DNA of 64,000 bases from Capsicum annuum (taxonomy: Eukaryota > Streptophyta > Magnoliopsida > Solanales > Solanaceae). Of the stretch, positions 11,460 through 23,079 are shown one piece after another. A model generated the notes under the pieces. That model had not been told where the DNA came from. It was given only the letters and a program-made list of their open reading frames with translations, and ran no database searches. Within the stretch, counting starts at the first letter, position 1, and each line of letters begins with the position of its first letter. The DNA lies in the NCBI RefSeq assembly GCF_002878395.1, contig NC_061121.1, positions 11,769,464 through 11,833,463 of the forward strand, read 5' to 3'. The translations under genes and the position numbers were made by a program.

Positions 11460-13370
11460 GGAGTGATGATACCCCTCCTGGTGCTAGTGATATGTCTAGG
11501 TTTATCGCAATTTGGTTCTAGAATAAGGAGAAGTCCCTGTTCTACCTCTCTGTTATTGCTAATAGGATGGCATACTGGTGCATGTGGTTCTCTGAATAGA
11601 ATTTGATGTTGATTGAAAACTTTGGCACTAGCAGATGGATTGTCACCAGGACACATTCTTCTGCATTTTGTCTGAAAGAAAATGTTAGTAAGTCCTCGAG
11701 AGTAATCGGAATCATTACATGGGTGACGCCATTTGGTATTATTTTCTCTTGTTCCTGCGTCTGGTATCGAACATTGTTGTTGGAGGATAATTAACGTTGT
11801 GGTGATGGATGACTGTTGTCCATCATCTATGGCATTTCTTGGTCGTGTATCATTACCTCCCACATTGGTGACATGCTTGCATGAGGGGACTAAACCAATT
11901 TGAATAGTTTATTTGTTGGGATAAGTCCTAACTCATGTTCGTGTTGTTTTCCGGTAATAAGTTTATTTGCAAGTGTAGCATCATTACTCCTAAGTCTATT
12001 AAGTATTGGTTCTGCATGTAGTGGGCATTCACTAGATTATGGTAATTTTGAATTAGTTTTGATAGCGTGACAATGGACAGAAACAGGCCCATCGAAAGAG
12101 GATTATTTTATGATATTTTGTTCGTTTGTTGCGTTATACAGTTTGTTGTCCAATCGGGTTGGTATATTGGAATGTTCTCATCTAAGTTTTAGAGCGGTAG
12201 CGCCTCCCAGTTGGGAAATTAGTTTATGTTCTATATGGGCTGAGAGTCTCGTTTGTCTAGTTGTCGCGGTTATTTATCGATGGTTAGATTCGGGCCGGTG
12301 GCGTATGGTGGCTTTATGAGTTCTGATGGCGGTGGTTAGTAGGACGGTGAGGCATTATTAGGTTTGGAGGAGTGAGTTTGAGTTTGGGAAAGAATTGTTG
12401 GTGAAGCTGATGGATTTATAGGTGGTTTTAAAGATTCCATAGAGGTAATAGTTTGAGAAGGAAGAGAAGGTTTAGTAGTAGGGTTATAGTTCATGCTAGG
12501 GTTATCATGGGATTAAGTTCTTGCTATATTAGTAGATGGATTGTGTTTTAATTGATCATTTATAGAAGATATGATTTGACGATCTCTTCCTTTGTTAGGT
12601 GAGATCATTTGAATATTTTTGTTGGAAGTTAGAGCTTGAGAAGAAACATAAGAAGGTGTAGTATTTTTAGTAAGATAGTTGGGAGTTAAAGAGGGAGTGT
12701 AATTAGTATTCTAGGTGTTTGAAAGACTAGAGTCATGTTACATTAAAGGAGCATCTGTAGAGAGATTTGAAGTATCACTAGCTTTATAGGATACACTATT
12801 TAAAGAAGTACAAGAAGCATAGGTTTCACTATTTGGGCTATCTAGAGGCTTTAGAACAGCGAAGGTTAGCATCACTTCTTTGGGATTTTTGCTGGCCATT
12901 GTGTCCATTGTGATGCCAAATCTTTTTGTAGTGGTGCGTGAGAGTACGTGTGTGATGAAAGATCTATTATTTTTCTCCATTATTTTCAAAAATTGTAAGA
13001 TTTTGAAATCAATTAAAATTCCTATGATTTTGAGGATTTTTCCTGGTAGCGTTGGAATTATAGGGTAATTTATTTTTTTGTTTTCGATCATAGAAAATGG
13101 TGGTCCAAGAAAAATCGTCACCTTTTTTATTTTTTTCATTTTTTTTCTAATTTTTTTATTTTTCTTTTTTTTTTNNNNNNNNNNNNNNNNNNNNNNNNNN
13201 NNNNNNNNNNNNNNNNNNNNNNNNNNNNNNNNNNNNNNNNNNNNNNNNNNNNNNNNNNNNNNNNNNNNNNNNNNTTTTCTATTTTTTCTTTTCTTTTTAA
13301 TCTTTTCTTCTTCTTTTTTCATTTGCTTTTTTTTGGATTTTCTTCATTTTTTTTCTCCATCAATAATGCC
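11460..13370 (-). pseudogene. LINE ORF1 C-terminal and inter-ORF region, low complexity, with assembly gap
   Basis: Between the ORF1 zinc knuckle and ORF2 I see only fragmentary reading frames. On the minus strand the part beside the N gap is lysine-rich (poly-A/AAG-like). Plant L1 ORF1 proteins often have a variable C-terminal half, so the stretch is assigned by position. No separate gene is supported. Confidence 0.5.
13175..13274. other. Assembly gap (100 N)
   Basis: Exactly 100 Ns in a T-rich low-complexity tract. The round number suggests a gap of unknown true size. Confidence 0.95.
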
Positions 13371-13375
13371 TGCTC

Positions 13376-14208
13376 TTACTTCATGGGAATGATTAGTGGG
13401 ATGGCTGGCCGAAGTGCTTGAATTTTTTTTTCAACATTTTTTGGACAATAATGAATGTTATGACCTAAACAACAGCATAATTGACATAAAGGAGTGGTAC
13501 TTTCAAAGAGAATCTTTTGGAGGTGAGAACCAATAAGGACATTCGGAGGGACAGGTTTATTAAGGGGTGTTAAAATGCATAATCTAGAGTATCGTCCTCT
13601 TGAAGCATTTTTGTGCAACTATCTATTTTTAGGATAGTTCCTATAGTGTTGCCAATTTTCTGCAGGGTTTGGAGATCGTCGTATTCAGTGGGAAGTTCAG
13701 GGAGTCGTATCCAAATAGTAGTGTAGTTTGGGCTTTCGGTTAAGGGATTGAACTTGGGTTCCCATTTACGAATGGAAAGATATTGAGAGTCAATGAACCA
13801 AGGTCCATGAAGGAGAGAATTTTCATAATTTTGTTTGTGAATGAACTTAATGAGGTAAAAGTCCTCCCTTAGGTCGATGAGGTTAAGGTCTTCATTAAGG
13901 TTCCATAAGTCTTTTAGCCTCCAGGGTGTATATAATATTTTTTGGGTAGAAGAGGAAATGGGTATGAAAAAGGGATGGTTAGACTTATTTTCTTGTTCGT
14001 CATCTAGGTTAAAAAGATGAAAGTCTTTTTGGATAGAGTCAATGGGGTTAATAGGGTTGACAATTAATACTTTATCTTTAAAGCTCATAGTACTAGAAGT
14101 AGAAAATAAAAGAGGAGTGGATTTTGTAGGTACCTCTTTAGGTTTATTTATGCTTCTTGTCAGAAGATCTCCTTTCTGCGGGTGCATTGCTTTATCTGTC
14201 ATGTCCAT
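13376..14208 (-). pseudogene. LINE ORF1: DUF4283-like RNA-binding domain plus CCHC knuckle
   Basis: The reading starts at the ATG at 14208-14206 and runs 212 codons to a stop at 13570. A second frame (13618-13376) continues with the zinc knuckle. Visible features are the DUF4283-like core (LREDFYLIKFIHKQNYENSL, LHGPWFIDSQYLSIRKWEPK) followed by TTIWIRLPELPTEYDD, then CQLCCCLGHNIHYCPK, a CCHC-like motif. Plant L1 ORF1 proteins of this layout bind the element's RNA. One frameshift separates the two halves. This is one of the better preserved parts of the LINE. Confidence 0.8.
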
Positions 14209-14311
14209 TAATGGTTGTGGGAAGCTGTTGATTGTAGTAAATGCTTAGTGTTTGCTTTATCTTTTTAGAGAGAAGTTAGAGACTTTCTCACCCTAACTAA
14301 AAAAGGTTGAG

Positions 14312-14921
14312 TGTAACTAACTGATAGAGTCCTATTGAAGAAAAATACATCATCAGAAAGACTTGAACAGAGTTGGCTTAAATAGGAGTGATGACTTTCA
14401 TAGTTAAACTTATGCACTGAAAGAAAAGCACCAATCGACAAATTAGTTCAACATCTTGAAGAAGTCATAAGTAGAACCTGTTCCTTTACTTGGAGTTAAA
14501 GAGTCATAAATTTTATGTAATAGGTTGGTTCTCGAGTTGTAATGTATTTTAATTCTAGTCTTAGTGAAGTATAAACTAAGTTAAGATTGTGTCTTCAAGT
14601 TGGGGAACTCGAAGACTTGGGAACATTTATCTTGGAAAGATTTGTGTTACTGTAGAAATAGGAGTTATAGTTTAATTCCTACTTTACAAGAGTCTTGTAA
14701 TTTATTGATTGTTGAGGCTCAAGAGTTTTAGTGGAATTGGGGTTACATCCTGTAGAGGTACAGGTCGTGGTTTTTTACACCTCTTTGAGCCGGGTGTTTT
14801 CCATGTAAATATATTATGTCTTTATTTACGCTGCTTAAGTGAAACACATTAGACTACTTATTTCATTGATAGGCAAGTACTATAGTAAAATAGCTAAATC
14901 AATAGGATATGCATTCTAACA
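14312..14921 (+). repeat. 5' LTR of the copia element
   Basis: It begins TGTAACTAACTGATAGAG and ends GCATTCTAACA. It aligns throughout with the split right LTR. Confidence 0.85.
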
Positions 14922-14923
14922 AG

Positions 14924-14940
14924 TGGTATCAAAGTGAGGT
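14924..14940 (+). other. Primer binding site of the copia element
   Basis: GTGGTATCAAAGTGAGG directly follows the 5' LTR and resembles the complement of initiator tRNA-Met (TGGTATCAGAGC). Confidence 0.75.
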
Positions 14941-14977
14941 TGTCTTAAATTAGGTTAGCTCCTAAGAAAAGATCATT

Positions 14978-16720
14978 ATGATGAATTTCGCACCACCTAT
15001 TGGTCACAGAGAAGGTCAATCCACAACTAGACCTCTGCTGTTTGACGGTTCTCACTTCATCTGGTGGAAAGCTAGGATGAAAATATTTATTCAAAGGGAA
15101 GACTACGAGCTATAGGATAGGAACACATTTATGGCCCTAATATTCCAATGAATTTGGTTGATGGTGAACAGGTCAAGAAAGTGAGAAGTGAATTTACTGC
15201 TAATGAATTGGTGGCATTAAAGAAAAATGCTAAGACTAAGAACATGTTAGTTTTTGGACTAGGGACAACTGAGTACAATAGAGTGTCAAACTATCCCACT
15301 ACTAAGAAAATCTGGGATGCCCTGGGCAATGCACATGAGGGCACCTCTCAGGTAAGGAAGTTCAAAATTGCCGTTCTCTTTACTAAATACGAGGCTTTTA
15401 AGATGAAGGAGAATGAATCACTTCATGAACTGATGACAAGACTCACTCTCTTAACAAATTAATTGACCTCCTTGGGAAAAGACATTCCTATTGAGGAACA
15501 AGTTGAAAAGGTGTTAAGGGTATTGCCTAAGTCTAAATGGGATGCTAAGGTCACTGCGATTAGAGAGGCAAAAGATCTCACTCAGATGACACTGGATGAA
15601 CTGGTAGGAAATCTTAGGACTTATAAAATGAAAATTAATGGAATTAAGAAAGAAATGGCAGCTCCTGAGAAACTTTGGCTTTAAAGGCATGAGACAGTGA
15701 TGAAGAAGTTAAACTTGATGAATAACAAGTTGCCTTCATAACTAAGAACTTCAGCAAATTCTTCATAAAGAAAAGAGGAACAAGTAGAAAGAAACATTCA
15801 AATGACAATCCTAATAGATGCTATAAGTGTGGTAAGATTGATCGTCATATCAGGGGCTATCCTTTCTAAGAAATAGAATGGATAAAAGAAAGAGCTAAAA
15901 ACGAATTGAAAGAAAAATCCAAAAAAGAGGGAGAAGAAAGAATATGCTATGGTAATCACTTGGGGATCTGATTCAAATGAGTCAAGTGATGATGAAATTG
16001 ATGAAACTGCACTTATGGCTATTGGAGATTCAGACTTGGAAGAAGAAGATGGTACTTCTAAGGTAAGTATTCTTGAGCTTAAAGAAAAATTGCACTTATT
16101 TTCTAAAACAAAACTTGTTTCTTTGATGAGTGCTCTAATTGATGATTTTCAATAATTGACTTCTGATAGGGATGAGTTATTTAACAGTCTTACAAGTCTC
16201 AAATTTGACTTCATTGATTTAGAAGCTTGCAAGAATACTGTCGAAAAAGACAACTGTACTCTTAAGGAATAGGTTGTACAACTTGATTCTGCCAATGTTA
16301 CTCTCAAAACTGAAGTCCTAAAACTAACACTTACTGAAAAAGAAAAAAAGGGTAAAAGTAAGAAATAGGAAAATGATGAACTTGAATTAATAAAGTACAA
16401 ACAAGAGTGTAGTGATGCAAAAGAAATAGTGAACAATTTGAGTCAAGAAGTCTCTAAACTAAGGCTTGATCTTGAAAGAGAAAACAGATGGATAAATTCT
16501 TTAGGAATTGTTTATAAACAGAGTGAAAGAAGTCACAGTGAAAAAGCTGGACTGGGTTTTCACAAAATCCTTGATAGTACTCAAGATTTGTGCTATAATT
16601 GTGGTAATTTTGGACATCCAACTACTAAAGGTCCAATTGCTACCAAAAGCAGGTCTAGGAGCATCAATCTGGCACATAAACTGGCTCAGACGAAGAAAAG
16701 GAAAACCAAACCTGTTTAAA
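14978..16720 (+). pseudogene. copia gag with UBN2-type domain and zinc knuckles
   Basis: The reading starts near ATG 14978 or 14981 (MMNFAPPIGHREGQ, PLLFDGSHFIWWKARMKIFI). It has stops after YEL (about 15115) and LLTN (15460), and continues as the gag domain IWDALGNAHEGTSQVRKFKI and MTLDELVGNLRTYKMK. A knuckle near 15815 (RCYKCGKIDRHIRG) has Tyr where the last Cys is expected. A second knuckle-like motif (LCYNCGNFGH) lies near 16590 after an acidic and coiled-coil stretch. Such long gags with two knuckle-like motifs suit the SIRE type. Multiple stops make it non-functional. Confidence 0.8.
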
Positions 16721-16779
16721 GAAATAGGTTGTGTAACCTGTTGCCTTCATGGAGTAGAAGAAATATGATTCATCCATTC

Positions 16780-17000
16780 ACTCATAAAAAAGGACCCAAG
16801 CTGATCTGAGTTCCTAAATCTAGCCCCTAATTTACTTTTGCAGGTGAGGGTGAATGAAAGCAAAAAGCATTGATACCTGAATAGTGCTTGCTCAAGACAT
16901 ATGACTAGTGATATGAAAAAAAATCCTTTCACTCTCCAAAATAAGTGGGGGTGAAGTTTCATTTGGTGATGGAAAAAAAGGGAACATTACTGGAGCTGGA
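16780..17000 (+). pseudogene. copia aspartic protease remnant
   Basis: At about 16866 the reading is YLNSACSRHMTSDMKKNPF. It corresponds to the copia protease active site, but the catalytic Asp is Asn, the following Gly is Ala and the Trp before it is a stop codon. The protease is therefore dead. Confidence 0.7.
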
Positions 17001-17239
17001 AAGATTAGTACTTCTGAATAAAGGGCATTGTAGGATGTTTACCTTGTAGAGGAACTAAAGCAGAATCTGATTAGCATATCACAACTATGTGATAAAAGGA
17101 ACAAAGTTGTTTTTACCTCTGCAGGAGTCAAAGTCAAAAGGAAGGATACCAAGGAGGTTGTGCTTACTGAAAAAAGATATAGGAATATGTACAAAGATGA
17201 CTTAATGATAATTCCATGAACAAAGATAAACTGTTTGAG

Positions 17240-18148
17240 TTCTATAGAAAATTATCCCCTCCTTTGGCACAGAAGACTTAGACATGCAAGTCTAAAATAG
17301 TTAAACAAACTTTCTTCCAAAGATATGGTGTTGGGTTTGCCCAAAACTAAGTTCAAGAAAGAAAAAGTTTGTAGTGCTTGTGTAAAGGGGAAACAGGGAA
17401 AGTCATCTTTCAAACCAAAGAACTATGTTAGCATAAACAAGTGCCTTGACCTAATTCATATGGATCTGTGTGGACCAATAAGACTTCAAAGCAGAGGTAG
17501 AAAAAGGTATATTTTTATGATTGCTGATGATTATTCCAGATTTACCTGGACATTGTTCTAGCTCCCAAAGAATATGCCTTTGATGTCTTTTCTATATTCA
17601 TCAAGAAGATTGAAAAGAAATTGGGCACTTCTCTAATTTCCATGAGATCTAACCCTAGCACAGAATTTAAAAATGTCAAGTTTTTAGAATTATGTTCCAC
17701 AAATGGTATAGATCACAATTTCTCTACTCCTAGAACACCTCAGCAAAATGGAGTAGTAGAAAGAAAAAATAGGACTTTAGAAGATATGGCCAGAACAATG
17801 ATGCTTTCAGGAAATCCTGCTAAAAGCCTTTGGGCTGAGACAATCAATACTGTTGCATATATCATAAATCGATGCATGATTAGGCCCATTCTAAAGAAGA
17901 CTCCCTATGAATTACTAAAAGAAAGAAAACCAAATATTTCTCATTTTAGAACATTTGGTTGTAAATGTTTCACTCATAATAATGGGAAAGAACAATTAGG
18001 AAAATTTGATTCTAAAAGTGATGAGGGAATCTTCCTAGGATACTCACATCATAGTAAGACATATGGGGTCCTAAACAACAGAACAAATTATGTTGAGGAA
18101 AGTGTGCATGTAGTATTTAATGAATCTTGTGCAAATACTAACTTGTAG
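17240..18148 (+). pseudogene. copia integrase (GAG-pre-integrase and rve core)
   Basis: The pre-integrase zinc-binding part (LWHRRLRHASLK, VCSACVKGKQGKSSFK) is followed by the core: CLDLIHMDLCGPIRLQSRGR with the first Asp, then after two frame breaks at about 17562-17620 the segment RSNPSTEFKN, where the second catalytic Asp appears as Asn, then TPQQNGVVERKNRTLEDMAR with the Glu. The last ORF (17621-18148) continues through KSLWAETINTVAYIINRC and CFTHNNGKEQLGKFDSKSDE. Integration activity is lost. Confidence 0.85.
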
Positions 18149-18399
18149 GAAGAAAGTGATTCTGAAGAACAGCTTGTACAACAGGTCCATCAACCGAAGA
18201 AACCAAACATGGAGGCACCTAGAAAGGGGGAACTAATCTAGAGGCACACTGACAGGTGGAACTGAATCACCAACTACCCCAGCTCAAAATAATCACAGTA
18301 ATCCTAGTAGCTCACAAGGATTGGTCCCAAAATGATAGAAGTATAAAGGATCCTATCCTATTGAAAATTTTCTCATTAATCTCACTTCAGGGATCACTA

Positions 18400-19310
18400 C
18401 AAGATCTGGGTTGAGGAGCATGTATATTTTCAAAGATTTTTTATTAGAAATTAAACCAAAGAAGATGAATGAAGAACTTCTTGATGCTGATAGGATCATA
18501 GCTATGCAATAAGAGTTAAATCAATTTAAAATAAGCAAGGTGTGACACTTAGTTCCACCTCCAAAAGATAAGACTATGATTGGAACTAAGTGGGTGTATA
18601 AAAATAAGGCTGATGAATATTGAATAGTTACAAGGAACAAGGCAAGATTGGTGGTCCAAGGATACAATCAAGAAGATGGCATAGACATTAATGATACCTT
18701 TGCTACTATGGCAAGAATTGAAGCAATAAGGCTTCTTGTAGTTTTTATTGCTTATATGGAATTTATTCTCTATCAAAAACGGATGTTATGCGTGCATTCT
18801 TGAATGAAATTCAATAAGAGGAGGTGTATTTCAAACAACCACCTGGATTTAAGAGTAAGAAATTTCCTGATTATATGTACAGGCTAGACAAGGCCTTGTA
18901 TGGACTGAAACAAGCTCCAAGAGTTTGGTATGAAAGATTGTCAAAAGTCCTTTTGGAGCATGGTCATACTAGAGGTAAAATTGATAACATTCTTTTCTTA
19001 AAAACTAATGAAAAGATTTGTTGGTTGTGCAAGTATATGTTGATGATATCATTTTTGGCTCCAGAAACATGAACATGACTCATAACATTACTAAACTAAT
19101 GAGTTGTGAATTTGAGATGAATATGATGGGTGAGCTAAATTTCTTCTTAGGATTGCAAATGAAACAAACAGCTTCAGGAACCATGATGTATCAATAACAA
19201 TATATCAAGGAGCTTTTTAAAAGGTTCTCCATAGAGGAAGTAAAAGAGATCAGCACACGAATAGCCACTGCTACCAAGATAGATATGGATGAAACGGTCT
19301 TGATGTGGAG
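18400..19310 (+). pseudogene. copia reverse transcriptase remnant
   Basis: Motifs in order are [71 protein letters not shown], the catalytic VQVYVDDIIFGSR near 19032, and GELNFFLGLQMKQ. The two aspartates of YVDD are kept. Stops and frameshifts (near 18620, 18760 and 19070) break the frame. Confidence 0.85.
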
Positions 19311-19379
19311 GAAAAACTATATAGAGGAATGATAGGATCATTGCTTTACCTTATAGCAAGTAGACCTAATATTGTGTTC

Positions 19380-19929
19380 AGTGTGAGATTGTATGCAAGG
19401 TTTTAAGCAAATCCTAAGGAATCTCATTTGAAATCTGTGAAGAGAATCTTTCGATATCTCAAAGAAACAACTGATCTTAGCCTATGGTATACTAAAGGTA
19501 GTAATTTTAACTTGGTGGGTTATTCTGATGCTGACTATGCAGGCTATTTAGTGGATAGGAAGAGTAACATGGGCATGGCGCACTTCTTTGGATCGTGTTT
19601 AATCACCTGGTCTACTAAGAAATAAAATTCAGTAGCTCTATCCGTTGTTGAGGCTGAGTATGTTGTTGCTGGATCATATTGTGCTCAGCTGTTATGGATT
19701 AAACATAAACTCATAGGTTTTGGTGTGGATTTAGGGTGTGTTCATTTTTTTTGTAACAATACGTGCCATTAATATTGAAAAGAATCTTGTCCAGCATAAA
19801 AGAACTAAACATATAGATATTAGACCCCACTTTCTTAGAGATAATGTTGAAAAGGGTCTTTTGTTGATCATGTTTTGTTCTACTGAAGATCAATTTGCTA
19901 ATATATTCACTAAGGCATTAAGCAGATAA
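19380..19929 (+). pseudogene. copia RNase H remnant
   Basis: The reading LKSVKRIFRYLKETTDLSLW, VGYSDADYAGYLVDRKSNMG, SVVEAEYVVAGSYCAQLLWI and TKHIDIRPHFLRD, ending DQFANIFTKALSR, is the standard copia pol end. The acidic residues D (DADYAG) and E (EAEY) are present. A TAA at about 19623 and a frame change at about 19740 interrupt it. Confidence 0.85.
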
Positions 19930-20279
19930 AATTTTGAAGAGAATAGGTTAGCCTTGGGGATAATTAAAATTGCATAAATCTCCCTTAATGATTGACTAGA
20001 AAAGTTGATGTGCTCTTGAGTTTTTGTTGATTAAACCAGTCTTGCACATTTAGTCGTGTGTCCTAACTCCAAAGTTTTGGAGTGAACTAACTCATTCATG
20101 TATTTATTTTTGCAGTGATTCTAGAACACTCGAGCAATTTTGTCCATATTTTTCAAGAGTTAAGGTTTGATTATTAGTTTACGTTAAAATACATAAAGTG
20201 AAACAGGTATGCCACTCAGGTCCTTAATTACTCTAAACAGACAAAATCCCAAGAGTCCAATTTTTTCACAACTTTCCCA

Positions 20280-21278
20280 TCACCATTGCAACTCTCCATC
20301 ATTATCACTTCTGAACATCAAATCTATTCTCTTTTATGTTTCAACTTCTTTCTTCCTCCTTATATAAATTTTATTCTCTTCCTCTCCTCATTCATTCACC
20401 ATCCCAAAAGCAAGAAAAATTTTGTGTTCCCTCTTCACCATAGCATCTTCTTCTTCTGCTCCCTCACACCCAAATGACTCATCTTCCTCTCTTTCCACTG
20501 ATATCATTATTCACCCTACCACCAACAAAACACCTTCTATTTCACCCACCATTCCAATCAAATTGTCTAACTTCTCTGCTTGGATAAATTTTAAAAACCT
20601 TTTTTTCTTAATTTTTTCTCGGTCCTCAGTACTTTCCAAACCCCACTTCACCTATTTCTATTCCTATCTAAATTATTGACTCTGTTGCTATTCCAATTGC
20701 CAATCTGGATCCTAGAAAATCCTGATCTCAACCCAGAAGAAAACATTCATCCTCTCCCATTATTGTTTAGGACCATGATTTGTTAAAACTCGTCATTTTG
20801 TTCCCAGTCCTAAAACTCCTCACACTTGTCAAAAAAATCAACAAGAAGAGGCATCTCTAGTTGAAGCACTTCAAGCTAGCAAGAGGAAGTGTGTTGTCAC
20901 ACCTACTCCCCCATCTATCTTCCTCTCAAAATATGTAGCTTTGCTCTGTGCGCAAAATAGTAAATGCGCTATTCCTAAACCCTCGGATTTTAGTGCTCCC
21001 TCAACTATACCAAAGTCCACCCCTACTTCAAGATCTTCATCCTCTTCCAAATCCAGTCCTCTCAAATCCTTTACTCATTCCAAGAAATAGGTCAACAAAC
21101 CTATTTTTTTTATTTCTTAAATTTTTAGGAACCCCCAGCTGCTCTTACTGAACTGGATCCTGATTTTAAGCTTAATAAAACTCCTGCAAACCTTGACTCT
21201 CAGGCGGATCATGTTCTGCACTTTCAAAAATGTAAATTGGCTCATAGATGAGTCATAAATGGTTTTGAGGGGCCTGAG
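20280..21278 (+). pseudogene. Ser/Thr/Pro-rich 5' part of the post-pol copia ORF, broken
   Basis: Short frames rich in Ser, Pro and Thr (for example SSSSAPSHPNDSSSSLSTD, and around 20950-21110 SPPLLQDLHPLPNPV) precede the 206-codon ORF. In SIRE-type elements a long non-pol ORF begins with a disordered, proline and serine rich region. I infer that this stretch is that N-terminal half, broken by stops. No host gene is recognised. Confidence 0.45.
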
Positions 21279-21899
21279 ATGGATGTTTTGTTAACTAAAT
21301 TAAAAGCACAGGGGTGGTCATACCTATTTCTTCAAGGTGATCTCCAAAGAAAGTTTGTGAAAACTGAGGTTGATGAATTATGCACAAATGGGGTTTCCCT
21401 TGGTGAGATGTTCTCTACTACTGTCAAAGGAGTCACTATCAATCTACTTGTTACTGATATTGCTAGGATTCTACCCATTCCTATGGGAGATTGGGGTCAT
21501 TATGTCAAGTTTGCTTGGCCTCCACTTGACAATCTTGCTTCTGCTCTTGACATATCTCAAAATTTTTTTGGTAAGCCTCAACTTCTCAATCACCGTAGTA
21601 TTTTTAAGTGGGAGATGTCTCTTCTACATCAACTTTACTTTGATGTTGTCCACAAAATGATCACTCCCAAAAAGAAATGTAAGACTATGGAAAATTTTCT
21701 TGATCTCACTCTCATGGAGTTACTTGACACTGGAGTAAAAATTGACTTACCTCGGCTTATTATTAAGCACATGCAAAGGGTCCTTCTCGAAGATGTAAAT
21801 GGTCATGCCCTTCTCTATGAATTCTGGCTTGCTCCTATATTTGAGGATTTTTGGTGTCTGTTCATGTTTGGTCTCTACAGACCACCAAGGATGTTATAG
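21279..21899 (+). CDS. Post-pol ORF of the Sirevirus-like element (206 aa, plant-transposon-protein-like)
   Basis: An uninterrupted 206-codon frame starting at ATG 21279, between RNase H and the 3' LTR. This is where SIRE-type copia elements carry an additional ORF, often called env-like. The text (LKAQGWSYLFLQGDLQRKFV, EVDELCTNGVSLGEMFSTTV, LVTDIARILPIPMGDWGHYV) resembles the 'putative plant transposon protein' domain found in many Solanaceae repeat proteins. I recognise this by style only. There is no obvious signal peptide, and the ORF ends PPRML with no clear transmembrane anchor. The function is unknown. The frame is open although every other ORF of the element is broken, but it may simply be a surviving segment of a longer damaged ORF running from about 20280 to 22250. 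Confidence 0.55.
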   Translation: MDVLLTKLKAQGWSYLFLQGDLQRKFVKTEVDELCTNGVSLGEMFSTTVKGVTINLLVTDIARILPIPMGDWGHYVKFAWPPLDNLASALDISQNFFGKPQLLNHRSIFKWEMSLLHQLYFDVVHKMITPKKKCKTMENFLDLTLMELLDTGVKIDLPRLIIKHMQRVLLEDVNGHALLYEFWLAPIFEDFWCLFMFGLYRPPRML

Positions 21900-22884
21900 G
21901 GATGGTGAATCACATAGAACTACCTATTTCAATGAGGAGTACTGATAATCCTATGCAATAATTAAGGATGCTCTTGCTTCTAAGTTTGCCGAGTTGGAGA
22001 TCGTTCAAGTTGTACTACAAGCTGCTCAAGTAACTCATAATGCTGAAAAATTGGAAATTCTTTCTCAAATTGCTTTTCTTTAAACTAACTAGGAACGTGA
22101 AAGATCTACAAATGCTAAGATTGTGCGCAAATCGACTCACTTGATTCCATCTGCTTCCTCCACTCAGTCCACTTCTTAGTACCTTAGAAATGCTCTTTCT
22201 TTTGTGGCTAGACTATTTCATATTTATTAGTTTTTGGTGCTACTAATTGTATCTTTCTCCTGCTTAAAATGGACTTCCTTGCTTTATTGTGTTCTGCTCT
22301 TATTCTTCTTAATACATGTTGGTTCTTAACTCTGAGTTTTGTTTGTTTTAGTGATAGCCCTAATGGCTATAGATTATTAAATGCCCTTCTTAATCTTCAC
22401 TCACTTCGACGCAGCTTTTCGATGATATCAAAAGGGGAAGGAATAGATTGTGCAATATTTATAACCCAAATGACTAAACTATTTTATTTTAGTTTCCTTG
22501 TGTTTAATTCCCTTGTTGAGTGTGTAAGGAATTTATGTCGGATATTGAGATGCTGAGATGTAGTCTGTGATGTTGTGATGTTGTGAAATATGTAATGATT
22601 TGTCATCATCAAAAAGGGAATTTTTTAGAGAAATAAAGTTTTAATGATGGACATTTGAATGAAACAGGTTATTCATGTTGGTCCAAATATGTGAAGAAAA
22701 TAGAAGATACAGGCAAGGCTGATGAGACTGATTTAAGTCAGAAATAGATAAGAAAACATAATTCAGATATGCTCTCAACATTAATCACATGCGGCAAAGA
22801 GGTTGAGAACAAGATAAACATAACACTTGAAGTTGAGCGGATAAAGGAATCTACCTAGACAAGGATACTGAATACAAAAAGGAG
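21900..22884 (+). other. copia 3' region with repeated PPT-like motifs
   Basis: After the post-pol ORF come broken frames and purine-rich tracts at about 22429 (AAAAGGGGAAGG), 22612 (AAAAAGGGAA) and directly before the LTR at 22876-22884 (AAAAAGGAG). Only the last should prime plus-strand synthesis. The others fit the multiple-PPT signature of Sireviruses. No separate gene is seen. Confidence 0.5.
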
Positions 22885-23053
22885 TGTTACTAACTGATAG
22901 AGTCCTATTGAAGAAAGAAAACAACATCATCTGAAGGACTTAATCATAGTTGGCTTAAATAGGAGTGATAACTTTCATAGTTACATTTATGAACTGAAAA
23001 GAAAAGCACCAATCAACAAATTAGTTCAACAACTTGAAGAAGTCACAAGTAGA
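22885..23053 (+). repeat. 3' LTR of the copia element, first part
   Basis: It starts TGTTACTAACTGATAGAG and aligns with 14312-14478. The match stops at 23053, where a LINE is inserted. Confidence 0.85.
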
Positions 23054-23079
23054 TCAGTTATAAATCCTCCTAAAAATGT

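Larger units (their letters stand above)
8340..14300 (-). mobile_element. L1-type LINE, degenerate, cut on its 3' side by the gypsy element
   Basis: It reads right to left: ORF1 from 14208, then ORF2 with endonuclease from 11445, RT at about 10260-9100 and the C-terminal region to 8340. Many frame breaks are present. The copy stops at 8340, where the gypsy LTR begins, without a poly(A) tail. The missing 3' end should therefore lie on the far side of the gypsy element, outside the window. A 100-N gap interrupts the part between ORF1 and ORF2. The 5' end abuts the copia LTR at 14312. Confidence 0.85.
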
